From assembly GCF_051851475.1 (NCBI RefSeq), contig NZ_JBPUSJ010000016.1:19418-83417 (forward strand): DNA of 64,000 nt, given 5' to 3'. Each line of letters opens with the position of its first letter. Positions within the stretch are counted from its first letter, which is position 1. Below are positions 7,591 through 16,357 of the stretch, piece after piece. This stretch comes from Carboxylicivirga taeanensis (GTDB lineage: Bacteria > Bacteroidota > Bacteroidia > Bacteroidales > Marinilabiliaceae). The notes under the pieces are model-generated. The model was not told the origin of the DNA, did not search any database, and saw only the letters and a list, made by a program, of their open reading frames with translations. The translations under genes were made by a program, and so were the position numbers.

Positions 7591-9513
7591 ATGAGGTGTA
7601 AACTGTTAGTGGTGTTTTTGGTGGCGTCGTTGCCAGTTTTGGGCGATGATGTGGTGCGTGATTCAGTGAGAGTCGAAGAGGTGGTGGTAACGGGGCATAG
7701 TATCAGCCGTTTTCAGGCCGGCTCTAAAATTGAAAAAGTAAAACAGGCGCAATTTCTGGCGATGCAAGATGGAAGCCTGGAGCAGTTGCTGTTGCGATAC
7801 ACACCCGTGGCAGTTAAAGGCATGGCGGGTTCCTTATCAACTATTCGCCTGAGAGGGACCTCACCCGACCACACCAGTATTAATTTTGGTGGTATCAATA
7901 TCAATTCTTTAACACTGGGGCATTCCAATGTGAGCAATGTACCCATGTATCTGTTCGACGAAATTGGCTTGCAGTATGGCAGTGCTTCTGTTGTAAATGG
8001 TTCAGGAAGTATTGGGGGCGCTATTCATTTAGGGATGAACAACTATTGGGTGGATGGCCTGAAAGCGGAGCTGCGTGTGGCCAATGGCTCCTTTGGAGAA
8101 CAGTTGTACGGAACAAAACTCTTTTATGGTAATGGTAAGTGGGAAGGTGTTACACGAGCTTTCTATTATGCTAAAGCCAACGATTTCCCTTTCTATAACA
8201 CGACCTATGATTATGACAAGAAAGGCGATTTTGGGGAGGATGTTCAACAAAATGCCAGCATCGATAACAAGGGAGTTATCCAGGAGTTTAACTACCGGTT
8301 TAATGAAAGAAGCGCTTTAACGTTTAAGGCCTGGTTTGAGCACGACTGGCACGAGATTCAGCAGAATATGCAAACAAATGCCCTTCAGCCCAATGTTCGC
8401 GAAACATTGATGGATGAGCATGTGCGCTTATGGTCGGAGTATACCAGTAAACAGCAGCGGGTTTCATGGTTGGTTGGAGCAGGCTATGTATACGATAATT
8501 CGGTTCACAACCAGTCAACAGATAACATTGCAACCCAGCGTGTTTTAGGAAAAGCTGAGGCCGATTATAAGCTGGGCATCAACAATGGCATTAAAACAGG
8601 CGTGAGCCTGAAATCCATTTATCCGGATGTGTATGCTTATGATACGGACCTGAGTCATGAAAACTGGACAGATCTGTATCTTTCCTATTTCCATAGTTTC
8701 TTTAATAAGTTAACCTTAACGATCAACATTCGACAAGCTTTTGTAACCAACTATTCGGTGCCCTTAACACCAGCTTTGGGCTTCTCTTTCAATGCTGTTT
8801 CGGGCGATTCGTATGTGTGGAGTTTTACAGGAAATGTGTCGCGCAGCTATCGGGTGCCCACCTTTAATGATCGCTATTGGATACCAGGTGGGAATCCAGA
8901 CCTGAAGCCAGAAAAAGGGATGAATTACGAGCTGGGGACAAAACTGAGCTATGCCAGCGAACAGCTTGTTGGACATCTCAAACTCAATGCGTTTTATTTA
9001 GATGTGGACAACTGGCTACTATGGGTAAATAATGGGGGATGGGAAGCTCAAAATGTGCAGCGCGTGCAAAGCAAAGGCCTCGAAATCAGTACCGACTGGA
9101 ACTGGATATTGGGTCAATACGGGCTTAATAGCGGAATGAATTACACCTACAATCCGGTGGTTAGAAAGGCTGCCAATAACTCCAATAGCGAAAACATGGC
9201 CATCGGACGGCAACTGGAGTACGTGCCGTTGCACAGGGGCGTACTGTATGTTAATGGCTCCTATAAAAACATTATGGCCGGGCTTGATGCGAGTTATACT
9301 GACGAACAATACATCTCGCAGGGCGACAAAATGCTTCCGGAATTAGTCCTTTTAAATGCTCAGTTGGCTTATCGCTGCCAAATCAATCGCGACAACGTTC
9401 TGCGTATTGCCGGTTCGTTTAATAATCTTACGAATAAGGACTATCAGTCGTCCTACGGGTATCCAATGCCCCGGGCCAATTACAGGGTGAGTATAACGTA
9501 TAATTTCAAATAA
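7591..9513 (+). CDS. btuB: TonB-dependent outer-membrane receptor, BtuB-like (vitamin B12)
   Basis: A 640-residue protein with a signal peptide (about residues 1-18), a TonB-box-like segment (VEEVVVTGH, residues ~28-36), a plug domain (LEQLLLRYTPVAVKG, STIRLRGTSPDHTSINFGG) and a C-terminal beta-barrel that ends in the aromatic residue pattern ITYNFK. It lacks the N-terminal carboxypeptidase-like extension of SusC-type receptors and is short, like BtuB. The substrate is inferred from the cobalamin riboswitch in its leader and from the BtuG-like lipoprotein gene 23 bases downstream; the fold alone does not prove cobalamin specificity. It needs TonB-ExbBD and an inner-membrane ABC importer encoded elsewhere. 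Confidence 0.88.
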   Translation: MRCKLLVVFLVASLPVLGDDVVRDSVRVEEVVVTGHSISRFQAGSKIEKVKQAQFLAMQDGSLEQLLLRYTPVAVKGMAGSLSTIRLRGTSPDHTSINFGGININSLTLGHSNVSNVPMYLFDEIGLQYGSASVVNGSGSIGGAIHLGMNNYWVDGLKAELRVANGSFGEQLYGTKLFYGNGKWEGVTRAFYYAKANDFPFYNTTYDYDKKGDFGEDVQQNASIDNKGVIQEFNYRFNERSALTFKAWFEHDWHEIQQNMQTNALQPNVRETLMDEHVRLWSEYTSKQQRVSWLVGAGYVYDNSVHNQSTDNIATQRVLGKAEADYKLGINNGIKTGVSLKSIYPDVYAYDTDLSHENWTDLYLSYFHSFFNKLTLTINIRQAFVTNYSVPLTPALGFSFNAVSGDSYVWSFTGNVSRSYRVPTFNDRYWIPGGNPDLKPEKGMNYELGTKLSYASEQLVGHLKLNAFYLDVDNWLLWVNNGGWEAQNVQRVQSKGLEISTDWNWILGQYGLNSGMNYTYNPVVRKAANNSNSENMAIGRQLEYVPLHRGVLYVNGSYKNIMAGLDASYTDEQYISQGDKMLPELVLLNAQLAYRCQINRDNVLRIAGSFNNLTNKDYQSSYGYPMPRANYRVSITYNFK

Positions 9514-9536
9514 AATAAAACCTTAATATTAGAAAA

Positions 9537-10844
9537 ATGAAAAGCAATCTTTTAAGTTGTTTAGCAGTAATGCTGGTTTCAGTCTTTTTCTTTACCTCTT
9601 GTGAGGATGATGACGCGCAACCAGTTGTGAAGGCTCAGTTTGAGGCTTCTTCTTATGCTGTTTCGGTTGGCGAAGCAGTAACTTTTACCAACTATTCGGC
9701 AGGAGCAACCAGCTACCAGTGGCACTTTGGTGATGGGGAGACTTCAACAGAGGAAACACCCGAGCACACCTATCAGGTTGGTGGCAAGTACCCTGTTAAA
9801 CTAATTGTTGACAATGGAGGTGTTAAAGATTCCACTGAGAAAGTGGTAACTGTCAGTGAGTTTAGCTATGTGATTAACTATGGTGGTTACTCCGGCGAAA
9901 AAACAACCATTTCCTTGTATGATAAAGTGACCGATGAGATAACCAACGGCTATTTTACCTATGTAAATGGGAAACACATGGTTTCAAATGTGCAGTATGC
10001 CTATAATTACAAAGGAAAGGTATATTTCATGGGTAACAACGTTGACCAAATAAATTACGTTGATGCTACCAGTTTTAAACAAAACGAGAACGGAATTACC
10101 GACGGAATTGTGAAGCCACGTTACTGCGTTGGCGACGACAATTACTTGTATGTTTCGTGCTGGGGAGGGGATATCTGGACAGATACCAGCCTCTCGTATA
10201 TTGCGAAAATTGATTTAACGACTAACACCGTAGTTGGGCGCTTCGACTTACCTGGCGGACCGGAAGGTTTAGCAATTGTTAATGGCAAATTGTATGCGGC
10301 ACTGAATTACGATACTAAAATTGCCGTTATTGACTTGTCAAGCGAGGCAATCTCATACATCACCACTCCGGCGGTGAGCTCTTATTTTATTAAGGATGCA
10401 AACGACAATTTGTATGTGTCTTTAGTAAATACATATAGCAATCCTACAACCGAAGATGGACTGGGGTATATCAATACAACAACCGATGAATTGACCACCT
10501 ATAAGTTATCAGGTGTTAGCTCAACCTATGCCAACATATTGGCAGCCGATAAGTCATTTTCGAAGCTGTATGTGATGACTACTGCTTACGATGCCAATTG
10601 GAACTTAACCGGGGCCATTGCTGTTTTTGATGTCGCCACTAAGACTTTCGAAAGTACTAATTTTGCCGAAGGACTGGCTGGCTTAAATGGAATTGCGGTT
10701 AATTCACTAACAGATAATGTGTACAGCTTTATTGCGCCCGGTGCCACTCAGGCTGGTAAAGTAAATGTGTATACTTCGGACGCGACTTTTGTGAAGGAGT
10801 TGGACTGTGGTATTTCACCAATAATGATGTTTGATATTAACTAA
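9537..10844 (+). CDS. Surface lipoprotein with PKD domain and beta-propeller (BtuG-like)
   Basis: A 435-residue lipoprotein: signal peptide with lipobox FTSC (Cys22), followed directly by EDDD, the acidic export signal linked to surface exposure in Bacteroidota. Residues ~33-105 form a PKD domain (YQWHFGDG, TPEHTYQVGGKYPVKL). Residues ~115-435 form repeated YncE/DUF5074-like propeller blades. Cotranscribed with the BtuB-like receptor under a cobalamin riboswitch, it fits the BtuG role described in Bacteroides: a surface propeller lipoprotein that captures B12 and caps BtuB. The PKD domain is an addition I do not associate with BtuG. Binding itself is not visible in the sequence. Confidence 0.82.
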   Translation: MKSNLLSCLAVMLVSVFFFTSCEDDDAQPVVKAQFEASSYAVSVGEAVTFTNYSAGATSYQWHFGDGETSTEETPEHTYQVGGKYPVKLIVDNGGVKDSTEKVVTVSEFSYVINYGGYSGEKTTISLYDKVTDEITNGYFTYVNGKHMVSNVQYAYNYKGKVYFMGNNVDQINYVDATSFKQNENGITDGIVKPRYCVGDDNYLYVSCWGGDIWTDTSLSYIAKIDLTTNTVVGRFDLPGGPEGLAIVNGKLYAALNYDTKIAVIDLSSEAISYITTPAVSSYFIKDANDNLYVSLVNTYSNPTTEDGLGYINTTTDELTTYKLSGVSSTYANILAADKSFSKLYVMTTAYDANWNLTGAIAVFDVATKTFESTNFAEGLAGLNGIAVNSLTDNVYSFIAPGATQAGKVNVYTSDATFVKELDCGISPIMMFDIN

Positions 10845-10890
10845 TCACAGTTGATCTGCATATTCACCTCGCATTAGAGGGAAAATTTAT

Positions 10891-10924
10891 TAAGGCCGGC
10901 CTGCAAGTCGGCCTTATTTTTTTT
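10891..10924 (+). terminator. Intrinsic terminator after the btuB operon
   Basis: TAAGGCCG / CGGCCTTA stem with a 10-base loop followed by eight T. It should end the riboswitch-controlled transcript before the next propeller gene. Confidence 0.9.
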
Positions 10925-10984
10925 ACGCGGGCGAATGTGGCCAAAATCTGTAAGCTGGTCTGCCAATAATTTAAAAAGGAATAA

Positions 10985-10992
10985 TATCTTTG
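10985..10992 (+). promoter_or_regulatory. Putative -7 box (TATCTTTG) for second propeller lipoprotein gene
   Basis: TATCTTTG matches TAnnTTTG; transcription would start near 11000, leaving a leader of about 50 bases. Together with the terminator at 10891-10924 it separates this gene from riboswitch control. Confidence 0.55.
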
Positions 10993-11048
10993 GTAATTCA
11001 AAAAGGGCAAACGCCTCATTAATACAGAAAAATAGAGAAATAGGACAT

Positions 11049-12129
11049 ATGAAGAAAATACTATTGGCCGCAGGGTTGGCGTCTCTTATTGGTTTTAGTG
11101 CCTGTGATGATGTGAATATTTATAATCTGGAAGGACATCAGGGAGCTTTTATTTTAAACCAGGGAGCTGGCAATGGCAGCATCAGTTATTACAATTACGA
11201 ACGGGAAACTTGTCAACAGGATATTTATACCGACATAGGTCCCGGAGCGACCACAATTGCCATTCATAAGCCGTCGAATTTTCCAAAGGGCATAGCCTAT
11301 GTAGCGGTTCCATCGGCAAATAGTATTGAACGGATAGACCTGGAGCGAAGAACGAACGCCGGAAGTCTGGACGAGTTCACCAACCCTAAGGATATCCTGC
11401 TTGCTGGCGAGTCAAAATTATATGTGGCCCATGGCGATTCCAGTGTGTCGTTGTACGATTTAGCGGCCAATCAGGTTGTAAAAACCTACGAACTCACTCC
11501 CGGGGCACAAAAAGCTCACCTCCTCAGGTAAATATTTGTATGTGGCCTGTCAGGGCGATGCAACAGCAGGGGCGCAGGTTTTTGTTATCGATATGAGTAA
11601 TCATCAAAAAGCAGATACGGTGAATCTCAGCTTTTCGAACCCCATTGACATGGTGGTAGACATTGACCGCAAAGTATGGGTGTATTGCGATGGCGCTCAG
11701 CAGGCATTGGTAAAATTAGATCGGGAGTTTGTGACTGAAACGCTGGATAAAGATTTGCCGACAGAACGTGATACGACTTACCTGACTAACGAACCGGTTG
11801 ATTTCGTGTTGGGTGATAAACTTGCCAGCTCGCCTAATCCGCTCACTGTTTCGCGCGATGGTCGTGTGTTGTATTATGTATATGGTAAACTGTGCAGCAA
11901 TACGGTTTATATTGAGCCCGGATCGGAGTTATCAAAGAGCGCTGCTGTTATCGGAGATTATGACAATACTCCATTTGCCGGTGTTGATTTCGATGGTCGT
12001 ACCAATCGTGTGATGGCTTTATCTAAAGCTGGTAAACTGGTGGTATTAGGTCGTACTGAAGATGGCTTGAGTACCGAAGAAGAGTATGAGGCAGGCAGCA
12101 ACCCGATAATGACCGTATTTAATTTTTAA
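11049..12129 (+). pseudogene. Second beta-propeller (DUF5074/YncE-like) lipoprotein, frameshifted at ~11520
   Basis: The ATG at 11049 opens a lipoprotein signal peptide with Cys after LIGFSA and then DD, consistent with an outer-membrane, possibly surface-exposed lipoprotein. About 160 codons of propeller sequence run to ...GAQKAH, then the frame hits TAA at 11529. In the +1 frame the protein continues without a break from SSGKYLYVACQGD to the natural stop at 12129, with good propeller sequence. Removing one C from CACCTCC (11517-11523) restores a single reading frame of about 359 residues. A real mutation, a sequencing error or phase variation cannot be told apart here. It resembles the preceding BtuG-like protein without the PKD domain. 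Confidence 0.75.
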
Positions 12130-12156
12130 GATTCATTGAATCGCAAAATACAGCAC

Positions 12157-12187
12157 AAGGCTAACCAATGGGGTTAGCCTTTTTTTA
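12157..12187 (+). terminator. Intrinsic terminator
   Basis: AAGGCTAACC / GGTTAGCCT stem with an AATG-type loop and seven T on the + strand, between the convergent propeller gene and thioesterase gene. Confidence 0.85.
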
Positions 12188-12616
12188 TCCGCCATGTTCT
12201 TCAACAAAGGTGTTATGGCATACGATGTAACGTTCGTGGGCGCCAATACCAATTGATTCCCCCTTTTTATTGACCATGGCCACATCAAAGAACAGCTTTT
12301 TTCCTTCCATAAACTTAAGATGGGCCCGGCAAATAACTTCTTCGCCCAGCTTGGCTGTGTGGAGGTGACGCACGTTCATTTCTGTGCTAACCGTATCGTA
12401 GCCAAATGGCAAATTGGGGTCGATGAGCGATACGCAGCACTGCTCCATATAAATAATCATAGCAGCGGTTGAGAGAAAAGGGACCTTGCCGGTTTGCAGT
12501 GAGCTGGCTAAATCAACTTTTTGAATGATAATGGATCGATCGGTTTGGCTGCCAACAGATAAGTAGTAATTACTCGCTGGAGCTCCTTTGTGTTTTTTAT
12601 CGCAATCTGAAGTCAT
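12185..12616 (-). CDS. Hotdog-fold thioesterase, FlK-like
   Basis: A 143-residue single hotdog domain. The sequence follows the FlK (fluoroacetyl-CoA thioesterase)-like group: FLSTAAMIIYMEQCC with the helix Glu, STEMNVRHLHTAKLGE, KLFFDVAMVNKKGE and a C-terminal GIGAHERYIV containing the conserved His. These correspond in position to the Thr/Ser, Glu and His catalytic residues of that group. It is expected to hydrolyse an acyl-CoA thioester in the cytoplasm; the acyl group cannot be predicted. It lies downstream of prfC on the same strand but a terminator separates them, so it probably has its own promoter. Confidence 0.8.
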   Translation of the reverse strand: MTSDCDKKHKGAPASNYYLSVGSQTDRSIIIQKVDLASSLQTGKVPFLSTAAMIIYMEQCCVSLIDPNLPFGYDTVSTEMNVRHLHTAKLGEEVICRAHLKFMEGKKLFFDVAMVNKKGESIGIGAHERYIVCHNTFVEEHGG

Positions 12617-12689
12617 AACGGTTGGGCTTGTTTCCTATAAATTTACTTTATTTTTATCAGGAAATAAACCCGGGACTCTTAAAGCCAAC

Positions 12690-12722
12690 AAAAAAAGGTG
12701 AGCCAATTCGGCCCACCTTTTA
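12690..12722 (-). terminator. Intrinsic terminator of prfC
   Basis: On the minus strand, AAAGGTGGGCC / GGCTCACCTTT with an AATT-type loop (one mismatch) is followed by a T-run. It lies 18 bases beyond the prfC stop codon. Confidence 0.8.
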
Positions 12723-12739
12723 ATAGATATCTTGTTTTC

Positions 12740-14317
12740 TTAAAATTCCGAGGTGAAGTGGAATTTAATATTTTTAAAGTTGCTCTCGGCCATTTGCAGC
12801 ATATACGCCGAGTCGGCCATAAATACATCACGACCAAATTTATCCTTCGCCATGTACTGCAGCTTACGCTTTTTAAAATCGTCTAATTGGGCCTTGTCAT
12901 CACTTTCGAGCCAGCAGGCTTTGTAAAGGTTGATTGGCTCGTAACGGCATTTGGCACCGTACTCGTGCAATAGGCGGTATTCAATTACTTCGAACTGAAG
13001 CGCACCAACCGTTCCAATTACTTTTCGACCGTTAAACTGGCTGACAAAGAGCTGTGCTACCCCTTCATCCATCAGCTGATCAACACCTTTTGCCAGCTGT
13101 TTCGACTTCATTGGGTCGGCATTTTCGATGTACCTGAACAGTTCGGGCGAAAAGCTGGGGAGTCCTTTGTAATGCAGCTGTTCGCCAGCTGTTACGGTAT
13201 CACCAATTTTAAAGTTGCCCGTATCGGGAATCCCCACAATATCTCCAGGATAGGCCTCATCAATGATGGATTTTTTATCGGCCATAAAAGCTGTAGGACT
13301 CGAGAACTTCATGTTCTTGCCATTGCGCACATGCAGGTAGTTGGTATTTCGCTGAAATTTACCGGAACAAATTTTCAAAAAAGCCAAGCGGTTACGATGG
13401 TTGGGATCCATGTTGGCGTGTATTTTAAATACAAAACCACTAAACTTCTCTTCTTCAGCGTCTACCATGCGCTCTTCGGCCTGTGATGGTTGTGGTGAGG
13501 GAGCAATCTTTAAAAAGCAGCGTAATAGTTCGCGCACCCCAAAGTTGTTGAGGGCACTGCCGAAAAATACCGGCGCCACTTCTGCATTCAGGTAGCTATG
13601 AGATTCGAATTCTGGGTAAACACCGTTCACCAGCTCCAGCTCCTCGCGAATCATGTCGGCCGAATCGTCGCCTATCTGTTGTTGTAATGCCGGGTCATTC
13701 AGGTCTTTTATCGAAATACCTTCTTCGAGCACCTGTTTGTTGGGCTCAAATAAGTAAAGGCTTTCGTCAAACAGGTTATATACGCCTTTAAATTCCGGGC
13801 CGTTGCCTATCGGCCAACTCAAGGGACGCACTTTAATTTTTAACTCTTCTTCCACTTCATCCAGCAAATCAAAGGGATCTTTACTGGGGCGGTCGAGCTT
13901 ATTAATAAATACAATCACCGGCGTGTTGCGCATGCGGCACACCTCCATCAGTTTGCGGGTTTGTGCCTCTACACCTTTAGCGGCGTCCACCACAATAATT
14001 ACGCTGTCAACAGCTGTCAGTGTACGAAAGGTGTCTTCGGCAAAATCCTGGTGACCAGGTGTATCCAGAATGTTTACTTTGTAACCATCGTATTCAAACC
14101 CCATCACCGAAGTTGCCACAGAGATTCCTCTCTGCTTTTCAATCTCCATAAAATCGGAGGTAGCTGTTTTTTTTATTTTATTGGATTTAACAGCACCGGC
14201 TACGTGAATGGCACCGCCAAATAAGAGTAATTTTTCAGTCAACGTTGTTTTACCCGCATCAGGGTGACTGATAATGGCAAACGTACGTCGTCTTTTTATT
14301 TCATCGATAAAACCCAT
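12740..14317 (-). CDS. prfC: Peptide chain release factor 3
   Basis: A 525-residue translational GTPase: G1 motif SHPDAGKTTL, G3 DTPGHQDF, G4 NKLD, then RF3 domains II and III with QFNGRKVIGTVGALQFEV and YRLLHEYGAKCRYEP. RF3 frees RF1/RF2 from the ribosome after peptide release. The ATG at 14317 gives MGFIDEIKRRR, the usual N-terminus. A TTG eight codons upstream is unlikely because it lies inside the promoter -7 box (TAACTTTG at 14346-14339). Length is close to the family norm of about 525-530. The gene stands alone between terminators. Confidence 0.97.
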   Translation of the reverse strand: MGFIDEIKRRRTFAIISHPDAGKTTLTEKLLLFGGAIHVAGAVKSNKIKKTATSDFMEIEKQRGISVATSVMGFEYDGYKVNILDTPGHQDFAEDTFRTLTAVDSVIIVVDAAKGVEAQTRKLMEVCRMRNTPVIVFINKLDRPSKDPFDLLDEVEEELKIKVRPLSWPIGNGPEFKGVYNLFDESLYLFEPNKQVLEEGISIKDLNDPALQQQIGDDSADMIREELELVNGVYPEFESHSYLNAEVAPVFFGSALNNFGVRELLRCFLKIAPSPQPSQAEERMVDAEEEKFSGFVFKIHANMDPNHRNRLAFLKICSGKFQRNTNYLHVRNGKNMKFSSPTAFMADKKSIIDEAYPGDIVGIPDTGNFKIGDTVTAGEQLHYKGLPSFSPELFRYIENADPMKSKQLAKGVDQLMDEGVAQLFVSQFNGRKVIGTVGALQFEVIEYRLLHEYGAKCRYEPINLYKACWLESDDKAQLDDFKKRKLQYMAKDKFGRDVFMADSAYMLQMAESNFKNIKFHFTSEF

Positions 14318-14338
14318 GTCCTTCAATTTTGCAAGCTG

Positions 14339-14346
14339 CAAAGTTA
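14339..14346 (-). promoter_or_regulatory. Putative prfC -7 box (TAACTTTG, minus strand)
   Basis: TAACTTTG on the minus strand fits TAnnTTTG. Its 3' end overlaps the alternative TTG start, so it decides in favour of the ATG at 14317 and predicts a leader of only about 15 bases. Confidence 0.6.
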
Positions 14347-14502
14347 AACAATCAATACGATTTCATGTTTTTCATTTAAAAGAATTGTTTGATTAAAAAT
14401 TAATGCTGTTTTTGCTTTAGTTTGAAGATATTTTTTAATTTTTGCTTTTGAATTAACAGTAAAACCAAAGAATAGGTTAAACCTTTGATAGCGAAGTAAG
14501 TT

Positions 14503-15363
14503 ATGGGATGGACGAATTACCACGGGCACTGCAACTATTGTGACGGACAGGGACATATTGAGGATTATATTGTGAAAGCGATTGAGTTAAAGATGGAGGC
14601 CATTGGTATTTCATCGCATGCCCCGGTGCCTTTTGCAACGGATTGGAACATGCCAGCCGCCAACTTAGACAGTTACCTTCGGGAGGTAGAGGCTGCCAAA
14701 GAAAAATTTAAAGGACAGATCAAGGTCTTTAAATCGCTTGAAGCTGATTATATTCCAGGTCTTGTTTCACCAAAGGATGCTTTAATTCAGCGTGCCGACC
14801 TTGATTATGTGGTGGGCTCAGTCCATTTTATCGGACAGATGAAGGACGGTACCCACTGGTCGGTTGATGCGCCGGTTGAGGAGTTTAAGCAAGGATTAGA
14901 AGAAACGTTTGGAGGAGATATTCAGCAGGCTGTAGTCAGGTACTATGAGCTCCAAAGAGAGATGATAGAACAGGCAACCCCAACCATTATCGGGCACATG
15001 GACAAAGTGAAGATGCACAACCTGAGCTTGTCCTTATTGGATGAAAACGCCAGCTGGTACATTGAAGAGGTGAACAAAACCTTGCAGCTAATTAAAGAAA
15101 AGGATGTGATTGTGGAGATTAATACCAAGGCTTTTTTCCGCAATGGTCATTTATTTCCGGGGCCGGAGCATTTTGCTCAAATTAAAAAACTCAATATCCC
15201 CATTACCATCAATAGCGATGCGCACCACCCCGATAAACTGATTAATGGCTTTGATGAGGTGGCTCAATTGCTATTAAAGGCAGGTTTTACGCACACCACC
15301 GAACTGATTGACGGTGAATGGCAACCTGTTGAGCTAAGGCCTGAAGTGGTCAACGTGGGGTAG
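14503..15363 (+). CDS. Histidinol-phosphatase family protein, PHP superfamily (HisJ/HisK type)
   Basis: A 286-residue PHP-domain phosphoesterase. Metal-binding motifs are visible: N-terminal YHGHCNYCDG, SSHAPVPF, a central FKSLEADYIPG, GSVHFIG, IIGHMDKVK and the C-terminal NSDAHHPDK. The layout and length match monofunctional histidinol-phosphatases of the PHP type, which dephosphorylate L-histidinol phosphate in histidine synthesis. No other his genes are nearby, so a different phosphoester substrate is possible. The gene runs away from prfC, with a 160-base divergent gap. Confidence 0.82.
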   Translation: MGWTNYHGHCNYCDGQGHIEDYIVKAIELKMEAIGISSHAPVPFATDWNMPAANLDSYLREVEAAKEKFKGQIKVFKSLEADYIPGLVSPKDALIQRADLDYVVGSVHFIGQMKDGTHWSVDAPVEEFKQGLEETFGGDIQQAVVRYYELQREMIEQATPTIIGHMDKVKMHNLSLSLLDENASWYIEEVNKTLQLIKEKDVIVEINTKAFFRNGHLFPGPEHFAQIKKLNIPITINSDAHHPDKLINGFDEVAQLLLKAGFTHTTELIDGEWQPVELRPEVVNVG

Positions 15364-15393
15364 TCGCGTTATAGCCGGTGCCAAGTCATTCGT

Positions 15394-16188
15394 TTACTTG
15401 CCAAGCTTTAAAATACGCCTGGCTCCCTGTACGACCAGAAAAAATACAATGGTTCCAATAATTAAGTCAGGTTTGCTGGAGTTTAGCCAGTTCACTAATA
15501 AGCCGGCGACGATGACGCCCAGATTGATGATGACATCATTGGAGGTAAAAATCAAGCTGGCTTTCATGTGGGCCTCGTCTTTGCTTTTGGAGCTTTGGAG
15601 CAGGTATAGGCAAATACTGTTGGCTACCAACGCCAGCACAGAAACAATAATCATGGTGCTGAAGTCCGGCATCCTTTCATCACTAAAATAGCGCCTGATT
15701 ACCTCTGCAAAGCCAATGACAGCCAGTACTATTTGAAAGTAGCCGGCCAGGTGTGCCACCTGTTTTTTTCTGTGCAGGGTGCTGCCAACCGCCATTAGAC
15801 TGATGGCATAAACAAAAGCATCGGCCAACATATCTAAACTGTCGGCTACCAGCCCCATAGATTTGGCAAGAAGCCCGGTACTCATCTCAATAATAAAAAA
15901 GGCAAAATTGATGATCAGTACCCACCAAAGGAGTTTTCGCTGATTGGACGGCTCGGTAAATTCCTCCTGGTGGCCTGTGGCGGTGCTCAGTCGCTTACTA
16001 TTCAGTTTGAGCTCGTCCAGCAGCTGCTCTATTTGCTCAATATCGCCATTGTGATAAACGGTGAGTTGTCTTTCGCCAATGTTAAACTGCAGGTGTTGAA
16101 TGCTTTTGATACCGTCCAGTTGCATGCGGATAAGGTTTTCTTCCGAGGGACAGTCCATTTTGGCTATTTCAAATACTGATTTTTCCAT
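15394..16188 (-). CDS. Cation transporter: degenerate HMA-like domain plus CTD-less CDF membrane domain
   Basis: A 264-residue protein. Residues ~1-70 resemble an HMA/ferredoxin fold but carry KMDCPSEEN with one Cys instead of CxxC. Residues ~85-264 form six membrane helices of the cation diffusion facilitator family. The TM2 site reads DSLDMLAD (Asp in place of the usual His) and the TM5 site reads TSNDVIIN, unlike Zn-type HxxxD pairs, so metal choice may differ from zinc. The usual C-terminal cytoplasmic domain is absent. CDF proteins exchange divalent cations for protons; the substrate here is unknown. It is divergent from the second CDF gene, and the 169-base gap between them holds a perfect palindrome. 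Confidence 0.82.
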   Translation of the reverse strand: MEKSVFEIAKMDCPSEENLIRMQLDGIKSIQHLQFNIGERQLTVYHNGDIEQIEQLLDELKLNSKRLSTATGHQEEFTEPSNQRKLLWWVLIINFAFFIIEMSTGLLAKSMGLVADSLDMLADAFVYAISLMAVGSTLHRKKQVAHLAGYFQIVLAVIGFAEVIRRYFSDERMPDFSTMIIVSVLALVANSICLYLLQSSKSKDEAHMKASLIFTSNDVIINLGVIVAGLLVNWLNSSKPDLIIGTIVFFLVVQGARRILKLGK

Positions 16189-16262
16189 GTGTGTTATTAC
16201 TAAGCTTTACCAGGAGGCCGTTAATATATCACTTATGTTTTAGCTAATCCAAAAAATATGAG

Positions 16263-16276
16263 CTGTAAATTTACAG
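16263..16276. promoter_or_regulatory. 14-bp perfect palindrome in divergent metal-transporter intergenic region
   Basis: CTGTAAATTTACAG is a perfect palindrome lying 28 bases upstream of the -33 element of the + strand CDF gene and about 75 bases upstream of the minus-strand CDF start. Position and symmetry suggest an operator for a dimeric regulator that could control both genes. Which regulator binds is not known; the HMA-AraC protein encoded at 17019 is one candidate, although AraC proteins more often bind direct repeats. Confidence 0.55.
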
Positions 16277-16304
16277 GGTGAGCAAAAATCACCAATTTTA
16301 GCTA

Positions 16305-16335
16305 TTTGAAAAACCTGCGAAAGCGGTTAGTTTTG
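16305..16335 (+). promoter_or_regulatory. Promoter TTTG-N19-TAGTTTTG
   Basis: TTTG at 16305-16308 and TAGTTTTG at 16328-16335 are separated by exactly 19 bases, matching the Bacteroidota sigma-ABfr consensus. The ATG at 16358 follows at a suitable distance. Confidence 0.75.
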
Positions 16336-16357
16336 TTAATTAAAGGTATTGGGTTCT

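Noticed and set aside
11049..12129. Programmed ribosomal frameshift in the second propeller gene
   Set aside because: No slippery heptamer or downstream structure is evident near 11520; a simple one-base insertion explains it more easily.
14318..14341. TTG upstream start for prfC
   Set aside because: The codon lies inside the TAACTTTG promoter box, and the ATG at 14317 gives the normal N-terminus.
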